Of a DNA stretch of 64,000 bases, positions 23,231 through 34,885 are shown piece by piece. This DNA comes from Fusarium oxysporum f. sp. lycopersici 4287 (Eukaryota > Ascomycota > Sordariomycetes > Hypocreales > Nectriaceae): contig NC_030993.1 in the NCBI RefSeq assembly GCF_000149955.1, positions 372,125 through 436,124 on the forward strand, read 5' to 3'. A program made the position numbers and the translations under genes. The notes beneath the pieces were generated by a model that did not search any database, was not told the DNA's origin, and was given only the letters and a program-made list of their open reading frames with translations. Every line of letters begins with the position of its first letter. The first letter of the stretch is position 1.

Positions 23231-24381
23231 GGTGTTGACATCGGTTGATCAAACATTCGATTTTTCGTTTTCGATACTCTGCACCCAATCTGAATTGTCA
23301 GTTCAACGCCATCTTACGGGAAAGGCAAGATCAGGTTCGTACAAAACTTAAGGTGGATCAAAGTCTGCTGCCTCAGACTTGGCGATTCCTCTGAAGAGGA
23401 GAAGTCCCAGCGAGTTCTCCAGATTTGCGAAAGGTAGGTAAACGGCAACAAAAGAGTCGTTCATCGAATTGAACAGAATAATTTATTGTACTGTAAGTAA
23501 AGTAAAGTAAAGCTTTGTGCAGAAAGTTGGGAGGGGGATCAGCGATATATACAAATCATGAACTTGTAAACTTTCTCCTGATTAGAGCCTAAGAAATGAT
23601 ACACTAACTAAAGAAAATGATAAACGAAAATCCTTTCCAAACTAACATGGCCAAGAAACAAAAGCATGTGTTATTGTTTGTGGGGGTGACTCATGCCGAG
23701 AGTATCCATCTAATAACCTCTCGTATAAAACGTGCCGAATACCCTTGGCGACAAGACTTATAAGACCGGGCAGGGCAGGAAATATCTCATAGCCAAGCGC
23801 CAAGTTACTATCAAGGTACCTGCATACAAGAGCCGAGTTCCGAATGGCAAGAAGAACTATATGAAATGTGGTCATTGATGTGCAATACGGAACTTGGCGA
23901 GACATTGATAGCATCGCCTGATACAGAGTCATGTAACTCCATGACTTGTTCCTCACCAAATTGACCTTCTCCGAAAAGAAACTTTTCTCATAAAATCTTA
24001 AATGGTGTTATGTTGTCAAATTACAAAAAACACAGCCCAGCGGACAATGCCGTGATTAACATTTTGGCGATCAGGCACTGCCGCACTGTTGCACAGCCCC
24101 ATTGAGCTAAACTACCGACCTCCCTTTTTCGCATTTGCGCCTTTTTATCTTTTGATGATTTTATGAACGGCACGTCAAGATCCGAAGTTGGATGTGTTTT
24201 TATAAGAGTAGTTTGGTGAGGCTTGGGTCTAGACTCTGGGCGATGTCGAGAGGACGCGTAAGCCCGCTAAGAGCATAAGGGGAAGCGAATCGTGTTATAC
24301 CCGGCGTATATGCCTGTATACATACATAAATTCTCCGTATAGACCAAGATCGAGATTGATGCGGTGTATAGGTGTTGAGGC
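23231..24381. other. Intergenic, no gene seen
   Basis: About 1.15 kb. It holds the ATPase promoter and the PNPOx 3' flank, with a short run of AGTAA repeats near 23495-23512. Small open frames here show no family features. Confidence 0.4.
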
Positions 24382-25053
24382 TTATGGCCAAAGAGCTTCC
24401 TTCTTCCAGGTGTTTCGGGCCGGATCGAAGACGTAGTTCAATCGCTGATGCAGACGATCACTAGAAGCCTGCCAGAACTCAACCGTCTGCGGCGCCACGG
24501 CATATACCACCCAACCCTCAGAACTTGGCTCTTGTCCCTCAATCTCATGACTTTTCACGGCTTCCGCCATCTTGGCTTCCAGTCCATGCGGGTCATTAAG
24601 TGGTTCGCTCTGCCTCGACACCTTGGCAGTGATCTTGGCCATAGCCGATCGAGCCGTCCAATCCTGCTCACACTCACCTCTGGGCAGAGCCTTTGCTTTA
24701 CCGCGTAGACGGACCTGACGTCCGATTTTGGGCCAGTAGAATGTAAGCGCGACGTTGTTGTTGGATGAGATTTGGCGGCCTTTGGGGCTGTTGGCTTTGA
24801 TGGCGAAGTGCCAGCCGCGGTGATCGACGTTCTTAAGGATTAGAACGCGGGCATCGGGGAAGCCTTGTTCATCTACTGTTGAGAGCGTGACAGCATGGGG
24901 CTCTGGGACGTTGGCTGAGATGGCCTCGTCGAGCCATGCCTCAAATGCTTGGTGAGGGGTTTCGGGGAACGAAGCGAACTCTGCTTTTGGGTGTGATGCT
25001 CCTTCTAGAACAGGAAGCGCACGAAGCTTGGCTTGGAGTCCGCTACTTGTCAT
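24382..25053 (-). CDS. Pyridoxamine 5'-phosphate oxidase-like FMN protein
   Basis: A single-exon 223-residue protein of the FMN-binding split-barrel fold. Canonical members oxidise pyridoxamine or pyridoxine phosphate to pyridoxal phosphate in vitamin B6 salvage. The N-terminal barrel includes PHAVTLSTVDEQGFPDARV and the FMN-contacting region KGRQISSNNNVALTFYWP. The C-terminus matches the dimerisation signature of true PNPOx proteins (VEFWQASSDRLHQRLNY). Its length is near bacterial PdxH (about 218). Because related phenazine-type (PhzG) and other oxidases share this layout, the exact substrate is open. The first ATG gives a short N-terminus without a targeting signal, so a cytosolic place is likely. 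Confidence 0.85.
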   Translation of the reverse strand: MTSSGLQAKLRALPVLEGASHPKAEFASFPETPHQAFEAWLDEAISANVPEPHAVTLSTVDEQGFPDARVLILKNVDHRGWHFAIKANSPKGRQISSNNNVALTFYWPKIGRQVRLRGKAKALPRGECEQDWTARSAMAKITAKVSRQSEPLNDPHGLEAKMAEAVKSHEIEGQEPSSEGWVVYAVAPQTVEFWQASSDRLHQRLNYVFDPARNTWKKEALWP

Positions 25054-25830
25054 TGTGCCAGGTCTTGAACTTGTTTTTAGTCAAGTAAAATAGATCAAGC
25101 TGGAAGGGCGCGGGTATTTAAGAAGAGTTGATGTGTTGAGTGTGACTCGCACAATCTGGTTCTGGAAGTATCATGGATGATCACCTAATCCGTGTCTGAT
25201 TCATCATGATCCGGTATCGGATTTCGACAGTCTCATGAATTGACGCCGCCTACAGCAAGACGATGCATCAGAAGACTTCCATAACGCACTTTCCCAGGAT
25301 AGGTAGGTCGAGGTCTTTCGTATTAAATTGGCCGAGTATAACGGTATGCCTGAGTCTGATCGGCATTGCACTACATATGAATTTTAGTCACACAGCCCTC
25401 AAGCATTCATCATCCGACAAATACTATAGCGTAAGACGAGAGAAGATAATATTGAGCATTCATCTTTTATCCCACTTACAATATTGGCTCAGTGAGTAAC
25501 CAGAGTGACGTCAATAGAAATTATACCAACGTAGTGAGCGACTTGACGAGTAAAACACACCTACAGATTGAACATCACTAAAGTGACGTCAAGTCATTGT
25601 TCAATGATTGGGGAGCTCCTTTGTGAAGGAGTCTGTCATTTATCCGTTTCTATTTGTGGTTTCTGATTTATGTAGAGCTTAACGTTGGTGCTCTTCCAAA
25701 GCATGAGCTTGATAGACACTGAATAAGCTATCTCGGCATTCCGCGACAAGGAGAAGCCTCAGGCTGGATATGATCCTCCAAGTTCAGTCGCGGACCTAAC
25801 GATGCTTTATCCTCGCAAAAAGTCTTATGC
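25054..25830. other. Intergenic, no gene seen
   Basis: About 780 bases between two minus-strand genes. Nothing coding is supported. GTGACGTCAA occurs near 25507 and again as AGTGACGTCAAG near 25581; both contain a CRE-like TGACGTCA core. Confidence 0.4.
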
Positions 25831-26221
25831 TCACTGGTCCACAAGCTTGCGGAGAGAAGATTCAATCTGACTCTCCTTATCGCCCAATCGTCCAACCTCC
25901 TTGCCCTAAATATCTCATTAGTTCACATCGAAAACCAAATCCACTTATTAAACTCACATTCTGGACCTTGACGACAGTAGGAACGCCATTGATGTTGTAA
26001 GGCGCATTGCGGTACTTGTTCTTAGGAGTACCCCGCCACTCCTCACGCGAACCCACGCGGACGATGTAAGCGGTAGGATCAGAAGCGCCGCCAAAAACAG
26101 CGTTCAGCGCGGGGAGGGCATCACGGCAGTCGGGACACCATGAGGGCTCACCGGAGGCGAAATAGACGACGTAGTGAGTGTCGGTGGAGGTAGGTGGGGT
26201 GTTGGCGTCGATGAGAGGCAT
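25831..26221 (-). CDS. Thioredoxin-like protein, TXNDC17 (DUF953) type
   Basis: Two exons (25958-26221, 25831-25905) joined across a 52-nt intron give a 112-residue thioredoxin-fold protein. The redox motif is W-C-P-D-C in GEPSWCPDCRDALP, which is typical of TXNDC17/TRP14 proteins rather than classic thioredoxin (WCGPC). The cis-proline segment NINGVPTVVKVQ follows, and the second exon encodes GKEVGRLGDKE, the last strand and helix. Family members reduce disulfides and cystine in the cytosol. No signal peptide is present. The start is the only ATG before the fold. The intron falls exactly between the cis-Pro strand and the final strand. Confidence 0.9.
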
Positions 26222-26910
26222 TTTGGCTGTGTGTCTGGTGATGATCCTTTGAAGATGGATGGAGAGAAATTGTGAAAGGAAATGGGTACTTGGTGCAGGA
26301 CTAAAGGATTAAATGGATGGGAGTTGAAGCTTAATCGGCGTGATATGTCAGCGAAGATTCTCGAGCGAGATGCAGAGTCGCAAAAACTTAAGCTCACCTC
26401 TTGATGACTAAGACAGTGCGTGGCTTCATTGACACATGGCAATAGGTTCGAAAGTGGCGGCAAATCACAGTGCGCACTTATTGTCCTGGTACGTGTACAA
26501 GCCTGACAGTTCACTCTCGCAAGTCTTTGTTGAATGCTCACCCGTTGATGAAACCTTGTGCATTCAAATTTCTAACATTTCGCTATCTTGTTGAACATCG
26601 CCGTGCCCTCGGTTACGCAAACTGGCACAGTGAAGTGAGCGGGGCTCATCGTATGACGAAAAGTCTGAATGAATGTCGTGACTGATGGGTCTTTCTGGAC
26701 GTGTCTTCACACAATCTGCTCGGTTTTTAAAAGGTTTCACTATATCAAGTCAGATCACCCCTTGACCCAAGCCACAAAGGGTTTGCAAGACAAGAAAACC
26801 GCATAAAAAAACATCATGCATTTCAGAGACATGTTCATTCATTCCGTCGGTGCAGCAGCTGCTCAGCAAACTGCCCACGATCTACATGGTATATCATAAC
26901 TCATAATCCA
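26222..26910. other. Intergenic, no gene seen
   Basis: About 690 bases holding the promoter of the thioredoxin-like gene and the 3' flank of the next gene. No supported ORF or repeat. Confidence 0.4.
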
Positions 26911-27644
26911 TCACTTAAGGAGTTTCCAAGAACCAGTCTCAGCCCAGATTCTTGCATACCACTGATGCAGCTCTGTGATCCACGGAGGCATAGGTCCCTT
27001 GTTGCCCGCAACCTTGCCCTCGCTGGAGAACAAAACGCTCTTGAGGCGCAACTCAACTTCCTCATGCGCCTTGTCGATGGTAGCGCTGATCTGGAAGAGA
27101 CCATCAGATGGGCGCAGGGGCTGGTTGCGCGGTGAGTCGCCGCAGCGCACGGTGATGGACGTGGGAGTCTTCTCAACGACTTCGAAATGATCAGTGATAA
27201 TGGCGCCTTTGTCGTAGGTGCTTGTGGCGAGTTGCTCAGGGTCCCAGAGCTGATGTTCAGTCTCAGGACCGCGGTACTTCAATTGGGCATACCGACGCTG
27301 AATAGCGAAGCCTAAATCGGTGAGCGATAACTCGAACTCATTGAGATGAAAGGTTACTCACCCCAACCGCTCCAAACTCCACGACAGAACTCAAGCGTCA
27401 AGTCATTGTTATTCTGAAGCAATTCCGGACGAATCTTGCTAAAGGGAATGCGCTTGATCACGACATCTTGAGTGGTAGGGTTACCGTTTGGATTGGCCCT
27501 TCTGAAGAGTCGGGACGACCAGATGGGGTCGTTGGCGGGGAGCGGGGAGATGACGGGGTTCTGAGAAGCGAGGTACGCGGCGGCTGTGGATGTGCCCAAC
27601 AAGCCGGTAAAGATTGTTTTTCTGGCCAAGCGGAAGATACCCAT
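26911..27644 (-). CDS. Conserved-looking fungal protein of unknown function, possibly mitochondrial
   Basis: Two exons (27362-27644, 26911-27311; 50-nt intron) give 227 residues. The N-terminus MGIFRLARKTIFTGLLG is basic and amphipathic and is followed by small residues (TSTAAAYLAS), which fits a mitochondrial leader or membrane anchor. The body has RIPFSKIRPELL, FCRGVWSGWGFAIQRRY and a beta-rich end (FEVVEKTPTSITVRCGDSP). The splice joins WSGW to GFAIQRR in phase and the whole frame is clean. I do not recognise a named family or catalytic motif. It could be a lipid- or ligand-binding fold, but that is a guess. Confidence 0.7.
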
Positions 27645-27997
27645 CGTGAATGAGTGGTTTTAATGGGTAGAGTGAGGTGAAAGTGAAGATTTGAGGTTGA
27701 GAGAGATAAGAAGCGCGTTTAATTTTCGGGTGGGTAATTCATGCTTGTGGGTGGATAGATATCCACTTTTTGATTGGTCAGGAGGGAATGCATCATGCGA
27801 CCAGCTGCATTATTGTGCATAAAAGTGGCTGGGAATAGCATCAAATCACATGCTTCAATGCAGTAACTTATCATGCATTTCACCATCATATCATGGGTGG
27901 TTTTTGAGAAGAAACAGGGACTTTTATTTCACTATCAATCGTCGAAATGTCTCCTAGCTAGTAGTCAAACCAAGATGATTTTATGCTCAGCCCTGAT
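27645..27997. other. Intergenic, no gene seen
   Basis: About 350 bases with the promoter of the small conserved gene and the 3' flank of the dehydrogenase. Nothing else is supported. Confidence 0.4.
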
Positions 27998-29156
27998 CTA
28001 CTCCCAATTGCCCTTCTCATCAAACTTGACCAAGTTCCCACTCAGCAGCGCATGCTGAAGCGCTCGACCAATATTCATAACTTGCATTCCTCCCTCAATG
28101 GGCAAAGGCACCGGCTTATCCTTGAGGACAGCGTCCGCAAACTCATTGGCCTCCAGCGCAAAAGCATCCTCAAATCGCTGCCAATACTCAGGCTGAACCT
28201 CATGACGAATACCAAGCTTGTCCGCAAGAACCACATTATTAGCCTTGGGAACAACATTGACTGAAATCTTGCCAGTCTTTCCAGTGATTTCGGTGCAGAC
28301 ATCGTGACCGTGGGCTTGGGTTCGAGAGCAGTAGAAGTAAGCGACCTTGCCGCCCCAGAATTCGACTACACCGACTGCATTGTCGACGTCGTTGAGGTCC
28401 TTGAGTTCAGGGTGGTGTTGAAGAGTACCGGTTGCCCAGCATGCTCTGGGGATTGGGTTGCCGAGGTACCAGAGAGATAAATCGATGTCGTGAATGGCGC
28501 AGTCGACGAAAATGCCACCGTTGCGAGACGCGTAACGGACAAAAAAGCCAGTTTCGTCGAGAAGATCACAGGTATTGGAGCGAACCATGAAGGGCTCACC
28601 AATGGCCTTATCTTCATAGATCTTGGTTGCTGCGTCACGGTATGAGGCATCGAAACGACGAGAGAAACCGGCCATGACCTTGAGATGAGTGTTCTTCCTC
28701 GCTGCGTCAACGACAGTTTGAGCCTGTCACCAGGGATTAGTAAAGTCTCAGTGTAGAACAAATGAGGCGACACATACCTCGGCCATGTCAGTGCTCAACG
28801 GCTTCTCACAAAGGACGTGCAGTCCCTTGTCAATGGCAGCGAGAGACTGGCTGGAGTGCACATCGGTGCTCGTAGAAACCCAAACAGCTTGAAGTCCCGG
28901 ATGGTTGAGCATCTCATCGTAGTTATCATAAACAGAGATGTTGAACTCTTTGTACTCTTCGTTCTCCTTAGCCCACTTGACTTCGTGCTCCATGGAGCTG
29001 CATACGGCAACTACCCTAGCACGAGGTACTCTATACAGAAGAGTATGGACGTGTCGCTTGCCCTGGTTCTGGTTAGTAAAACAGGTATAAAATGAAGGAA
29101 CAAATATTTACCATGCGGCCAAGGCCAACAACGGCGATGTTGAGTGTTTGGGACAT
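27998..29156 (-). CDS. NAD(P)-dependent oxidoreductase, Gfo/Idh/MocA family
   Basis: Three exons (29112-29156, 28778-29062, 27998-28723) give a 351-residue sugar or inositol dehydrogenase-like enzyme. The Rossmann fold starts at once (NIAVVGLGRM|GKRHVHTLLY). The conserved EKP motif with its catalytic Lys is in VLCEKPLSTDMAE, and the second domain has the substrate-site segment FVDCAIHDIDLSLWYLG, whose His/Asp pair is typical of myo-inositol 2-dehydrogenase-like members. Both introns (50 and 54 nt) lie in phase 0. The ATG gives the usual short start. It most likely oxidises a cyclic polyol or sugar in the cytosol; the exact substrate is unknown, and no partner catabolic gene is adjacent. Confidence 0.88.
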
Positions 29157-29262
29157 GTTGTAGGATAAGAGAGATGGAAAAGGTTGGGAAATATTTGTTA
29201 TAAGCCGGCTTGAATATGAATGTTTGAGAATTGTGAGAACTTGGAAGGAAGAAAAGCATCTC

Positions 29263-29268
29263 TTTATA
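29263..29268 (-). promoter_or_regulatory. TATA-like box of the dehydrogenase gene
   Basis: The minus strand reads TATAAA about 107 bp before the ATG at 29156. This is a usual distance for a fungal core promoter; it has not been tested. Confidence 0.4.
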
Positions 29269-29969
29269 CCCTTCTGACTCTCTTCCTCATACTCATTCTA
29301 GAAGAGTTTATGGTCATCTTGCGAACTATCTCCGAATATCTCGTTCCATAGCCATTATCATTTTGAAGCGCATGTAAGTGATTACTTGTCTGAGCATGTA
29401 TCGCCGCAGTTCCGTCGCCGCAACTACCATACTTGGGCCTGATCCGGCTTTGGATACCAAATTAAGTAGGAGCTGTGGTTTAGGCTAGCTTAACTAGGCA
29501 GGATCCGGCGATCGCGTTGAAAATTGCCGCATTTGGTTCTATGGCTTCAACATAGAGGTCGGAATAATACTCCGTCGTATCACCAAAATAGACGTTCAAT
29601 AGTCTCACGGCCTAGCTTGTGTACCAGCTGAAAGAGTAACGATCATCAGTTCTATTATTGAATGTAAGTCCATTGGCCTGTCACCGTAATGGCTGCTCCC
29701 AGATGGGGCAGGTCGCTTACGGAAGAATAAGCCTGTGAGTTGACTGCATATAAGCTGGATGCATCCTTTCACTATTGGAAAAAGTTGCAATGAGGACGCA
29801 GCGTGCCAGAGGCGACCAATAAACGGTGTAAGATGGTTGGCCCAAGCCTTTCCCTCCGAAACCCCGAAAGTGCGTATCAACACAACACGGCATGCAGGAG
29901 AGTATCAGCGAATACAACATGACTTCTTCTCTTGAACCAATGAGACTCAATCTGATCCCAGAAAACCCG
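29269..29969. other. Intergenic, no gene seen
   Basis: Together with the promoter before it, the gap between the dehydrogenase and the regulator gene is about 810 bases. No coding signal stands out on either strand. Confidence 0.4.
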
Positions 29970-31968
29970 CTATGATTTATAATACCGTTCTCTTAAAGCT
30001 TTAGGCAACGGCCAAGCCTGACAATCCTTAAACATCTGAACCGTTTTCTTGAGTGCCTCTTGTTCCCATGGATCAGTGAAGTAGCTCCCATACATCTGGA
30101 TAGCCAAGATGGCGTTCACGAGACCTGGTTGGGTATCGGGATGTTGGACGGCTGTACCACAGACTTGGAGGACTAGGCTTCGCACTTCGCCTTCAGCTTT
30201 GCGGTATGCGGCGCGGACATCCTCGGCTTGCCTAGAAGAATTAGTGCATGAATAATAGGAGGTACTGGAGAACTTACGAGAGGAGAGGTGACTCTGCAGT
30301 TAGGATCATCTTTGCTATCATCATGTGCTGCATACCCGTGAGGGCGATTGCTGAAGCATACCACATGGTAGGAAAGACTTCTCCTAAGACACGATCTGGT
30401 GGCCGATATAGAATGGGCTCAAAACGGCCGGTCACATATTGATCGAGATATTCCTCCTGTTCTTTCAGCTTGTCTAACCATCGAGTCATTAGCACCTGAA
30501 CCTCGCGACGAGCTATAAGATTTCTTACGCCATCCACTCTCAGACTTATCGTCAAACAGCCATTTTGTGACTTGGCTCGTATGAAAGACAATTCTGTTCG
30601 CTGGCGATATATCTGACCACTCAGCAGGTGGCTCTACCATCTGAGCTGGATACCCTTTCCGAAGTGCATAGTAGACTTCTTGACGTAAAGCAACCCAGTA
30701 AGAAGCAATAAGGAGTTCTCGACGGTTAATAAGATCATCCGAGGTGAGACTTCGTAAAACAGCGTTCAAGATAGCGAGGAAATTTACACCTTCGTCAGGG
30801 CGAGTATCGAGAGCGGGATCTTCGTCTTCATCATCCAGCTCTTCGAAATGCCGCAGAATCACGGCCGTTGTGACGATTAACTCTCGAGTTTCCCCATCCT
30901 GTGTAGTATGAAAGTCTTTCAGGACGGGGATGCACTTAAGCATGTACTCAACTGCAGAATGTGAACTGAGATTTGGTAAAGGTTGGCCGCGATATACGAT
31001 TCCTCGGGATGTTTTATACTTTTCCACGCGGCATAAATGCCGTGCCGACATTGCCAAGATGGCATTGAGCAAGGGGGGATACCGCCGGGCTCTCTCGGGA
31101 ACGATGAGCTGGTACCGCCGTTGAGGGTCAACTAGATCGAACTGTAAAGTCAGCAGCAGCATTCCGACGTGGTGTTGCTGAACCCACCCAATGTGATAAC
31201 TCCTCGATAAAGTATCGTAAGAGACACGCTTCTTGAACACCCTCCAATGGCAAGTCTCGTTGATGCGGTGGTTCAAGGGCATGGAGTAAGCCACCCCAAG
31301 AAGGCCCACGCTGAGATAGTGCCAGTGGATGTTGTGAAGGTTGAGTTTCGAATGCTGGCAGGCCTGCAGCTTGCGGATGTCCGCCACGGGAAGGGGATAG
31401 ACTTGTTGAAACTGTCGAATTGAAATATGTTGAATCCCCCAGCGCAAAGTCAAGGGTCGCACTAGATGTTCCGTCGTTGTTCACAGTCGGGCCGCTTGCT
31501 GTGTTTGTCGATGATGGTGAACCTTCATCGGCTAGAGCGATTCTTTGTGTTGCACGTCGCGAACTTGTTTGAAGGCGAACTGTTGAACAATTAGCTATTT
31601 CTTTAAACAAGTCTTATATGGCTGACACTTACACTCTTTGGCACTACTGTTCACCCAATTCTGCGACCCTGAGAACTTGGCATCGTACTTTGCTGAAGAG
31701 CCATCTCTGAACTGCCGATTCCGTCCCAACCGGACACAGTCTAGTCCTTTTTTAAGACATCGTGTGCATACAGCATCATCGCCAGCGCCTAGGACCTCAT
31801 GTTAGACTTTACGCTCAGTTCTTCATGCTTTCTGAATTCTGCTCAACTGAAGTGGACACACATTTGAGGTGTTTGCCTAAAATGGTCAATGTGCGTTAGT
31901 CATGCGGCTTTCTATTGGGCCTCTTTCTTACTCTTGCATTCTGCACATGGGTTTTTAGGTACGGGCAT
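29970..31968 (-). CDS. Zn2Cys6 transcription factor with split zinc cluster and a probable frameshift
   Basis: Six exons (31932-31968, 31862-31876, 31633-31788, 31188-31579, 30278-31141, 29970-30231). The zinc cluster CAECKSKHLKC...CTRCLKKGLDC (C-x2-C-x6-C-x6-C-x2-C-x6-C) is complete only if three exons are joined, including a 15-nt microexon. The donor after it (GTGTGT) is weak, so this part is a model. The rest follows the Fungal_trans_2-like layout (NAILAMSARHLCR; VSTSLSPSRGG). In exon 5 the frame breaks near 30538: WLFDDKSE must continue as VDGVRNLIARREVQV, one base out of phase, before FPTMWYASAIAL. The exon length (864) is also one base too long for its flanking splice phases. No normal-sized intron explains this without losing conserved blocks. 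Confidence 0.7.
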
Positions 31969-32545
31969 GCCGATACAGCTTGACCAGTGTCCCTTCTATC
32001 TCTAGCATAGAAGAAGAGGGTAGGAATCGCCGAGATCTGACGTGGAGGGCGGGGTTGGCGAATTATCGCCGATACATTCCCGAAACAGTAATCAATCGAC
32101 GCTAGGTTGAATCTGGAGAGCTCTGACTGCATGAAGGCATCACTCTCTCAGGAAATATAGCATTTATTCATATTAGCTACAGCAAAATGGCAATCTTGAG
32201 TTATTTCGTGCTCATGGTTCATGAGTATCTATCGCTATCGAGTCTCAGCACTTATCTGACCTCGCAAGCGCGCAGGCATAGGTTCAAGTGAACGGCCAAA
32301 ACCGAGGCTGAGATATCATGCAGCCGACTTTCATATTGGAACATCCAATTGGACGCCTCATGACATCGATAAATGTACATCTTGATGCCTAAATTACATT
32401 CCCCCGCTTTGCGAGCCTCATTTGTGTTTTTCAACTTTGCCAAATAATTACAGCTCGTAACAACAACTCAAGCGTCGAACACTTACCTCAAGCAACGCAT
32501 TTTTACCGCAATCAACACATCGAGTTTCTCTCTCTTGAAATCAAG
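31969..32545. other. Divergent intergenic region, no gene seen
   Basis: About 580 bases between divergent genes (a regulator on the minus strand and a large unknown gene on the plus strand). The distal part should hold both promoters. No motif was identified with confidence. Confidence 0.4.
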
Positions 32546-34885
32546 ATGGAGTCTTCTCGCGCAAACTCGGGCCAGTCAGCTCCCCTCCTATCTCAAGACC
32601 TACAGCCCAGTACTGCCGTTGGGTTCCAACAGCAAGGCACAGTGGACTGGACAAGATTACTGAGCGGGAGCGTCGCTTTCTCCGTCGACGTCCTATCCCG
32701 GCTATCAAGAGCTGGTATCGAAGGATTCACTATCTGCGCTGCCAGGGCAATCTTTTCCAACGTCAAGATAGGTCCAAACGGCGAGTTACGCCTTCATCGA
32801 GCCCTCGATAAAATCAGTGCTTTCCCTTCATTTGGAAAAGCTCTCTGGTTTGGGTTCGGGGTGAAGCATATCATATGGACCTTGCAGGAATCTACAGAAG
32901 GTTTGAACTGTCTTAGTATCTGTGCCTGCTTAACAGAGGGATACCCCACGATTGTTGCTGCAAAGATTATAAGAGAGCTCTTTCTCCTATATAATCCACC
33001 AGCTGAGCTTACCCCTGCACTGAGGCAGTGGTTCGCGTTAGTCGAGTCCTCTGGGGGACTACTTGCCTCATCTGAATTCGGTTTGGTTTTACATGGCCTC
33101 ACTAAGCTCTGTCTTCGAGACGGTCAACATAACTTACGAGGTCACGGATCGCCAAAAGACATTGCTCTAGTGTTGAAGCAAGTTTTCGAAGTCTCAGCGG
33201 GACGCCTCGATCGTCTTTTCTTGTCAGGTGGAGCAGATTGAACTTGGATTGCCACAGTAGCCCATTGGCTTCTGGACCTTCGAGTCGAGGTCCAGGACCA
33301 GGATGGAACGATTATCTATCGACCTGACGGCACGCGAAGTGAATCCTCTTTGGATTCCCAAGTTATCATAACTTACCAGCAAGGACATTCAAGAGAATTA
33401 CTTCGAGTTAGCAGAAAGCATTCTGTTATTCCTACCGGCAAAATGCTATTTAATTATACACAAGATGAAGATATCATGTCATGTGGTCGGGTTTCATGGA
33501 ACAGTTGCCTGGTTGATACGTTTGGTAGCCCTATGAGGCTTCTCCTGGGGTCTCAAGCTCACAATACTGGGGCATGCTTGGGCTCTGCCGCTCGCATCTT
33601 CCTGGCTTCGGTGAGAGATGGCGAGGGCCATTTGGAGCTTTCACATACACATGGTTCGGGAAGGGCTTCCTCACCAATATCAGAATCCAGCTACGGGAGG
33701 GGGTTTTATCTACTAGCTCGTCGCCTCCTTCCAGAACTCGGCCACAATCCGGTCTTGCACCAGACAATGGAGGCGGCTGTGAACAAAGGATACTTGGACG
33801 CTGCGCAACAGTTTTCTCAATCTTTCACTTCCTTACGTCAGCTATGTTCATGCGTGGAATGTGAGCTACATGCGCGCCCAGAGGACACCGTCTTCTGCTT
33901 GCCCGCATTGATACTAACTATTTGTACGCTTATTAGAGCTATGTCGACTATCTGCATGCAACAAGATCTTGAAGTGCGACCAACACGCTCCGGTTTAGAG
34001 AGCTTATACTGGACCCTTGAAAAAGCAATTGACCCTCCAGGATTGTCAGACTACGACCCGGTTGTTCGCGACTTACTGGGAACCTGGCATGAGGGTACCT
34101 TTGCGCTGGCCCAAATGCTTTTCGCGGGGCGGCAACGTGATAGGGATTCGGATCGTGTTGTTGCAGCTTCGCACAGTGGACTTTGTTTCTGCCTCAATAC
34201 TTTGACTGAGATCACATCTGATTCTCAGAGAGCTTGTGTCGTGACAGTTGTTCCTGGTAAGATCGAGTGGAACAACTTTATGTACGATATGGTACGCGAT
34301 CAGGCATTAGAAAAATGGAGTGATCCCAAGGGGGCTGGCTACGATGCGGTCTCCATGACAACTGTAACGGAATATGACGACTTAACTGATAGTTCAACTC
34401 CTGGACTCACCGCCGAACTTATTATTCAGGAGCTATTTCCAGAAAGCACTAGCCTTTCTGTTATCTACCGAGTTTCAGCTGCAGCATTCCCCGGTCGACA
34501 ATTCACATTAGGGGCCTACGAAATTTGGCAGAAGCTCAACAATGCATTCACAGCTGCAAGTTGTGAAGGCAAGACGTGTGACTCGCTCAATGGGTTCCAA
34601 TCTATTCTTGTCCAAGGAGAAGGGCTACTTCCGAAATCAGGTTGGCAGATGAAGCGTCTCCCTATCACGCCCGTATTGTCTGCAAAGGATGTTTCAGTCT
34701 GGGTTGCTCTTTCACAACGTTATCTTCCAGTGTCTTATAATAGAATGAATAACAAACCGGTACCTATGATTTGTAGACTACAGGGCAAACAATGTGTTAG
34801 GTGCTGTATAGTGAATACACAGAACGCAGGGAGGAGTTCAGGCCCACGTGGCGAGTGTTATGTATCTATTATTACTTCATTATAG
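32546..34885 (+). CDS. Large uncharacterised fungal protein with an in-frame stop
   Basis: One continuous reading frame of 780 codons, broken only by a TGA at 33239-33241 (after LFLSGGAD). Before it lies a 231-residue part starting MESSRANSGQSAPLLSQD with blocks such as DVLSRLSRAGIEGF and EGLNCLSICACLTEGYPTIV. After it the same frame continues with WIATVAHWLLDLRVEV and runs 540 residues to TAA. The downstream half includes GRGFYLLARRLLPELGH and SGLCFCLNTLTEI. The pattern of a Cys-rich, alpha-helical protein without signal peptide or catalytic motif is common in fungal orphan families; I cannot name it. Codon phase and composition match on both sides of the stop, so the stop looks recent or is a sequencing error. 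The base after TGA is A, not the CTA context of efficient readthrough. Confidence 0.65.

Noticed and set aside
23490..23515. AGTAA repeats as a minisatellite
   Set aside because: Only about three copies; likely chance.
30495..30540. A short intron to explain the regulator frame break
   Set aside because: Possible introns that restore the phase are 16-25 nt, too short, or remove conserved residues.
33239..33250. Programmed stop-codon readthrough
   Set aside because: The next bases are ACT and not CTA; a recent mutation or an error is simpler.
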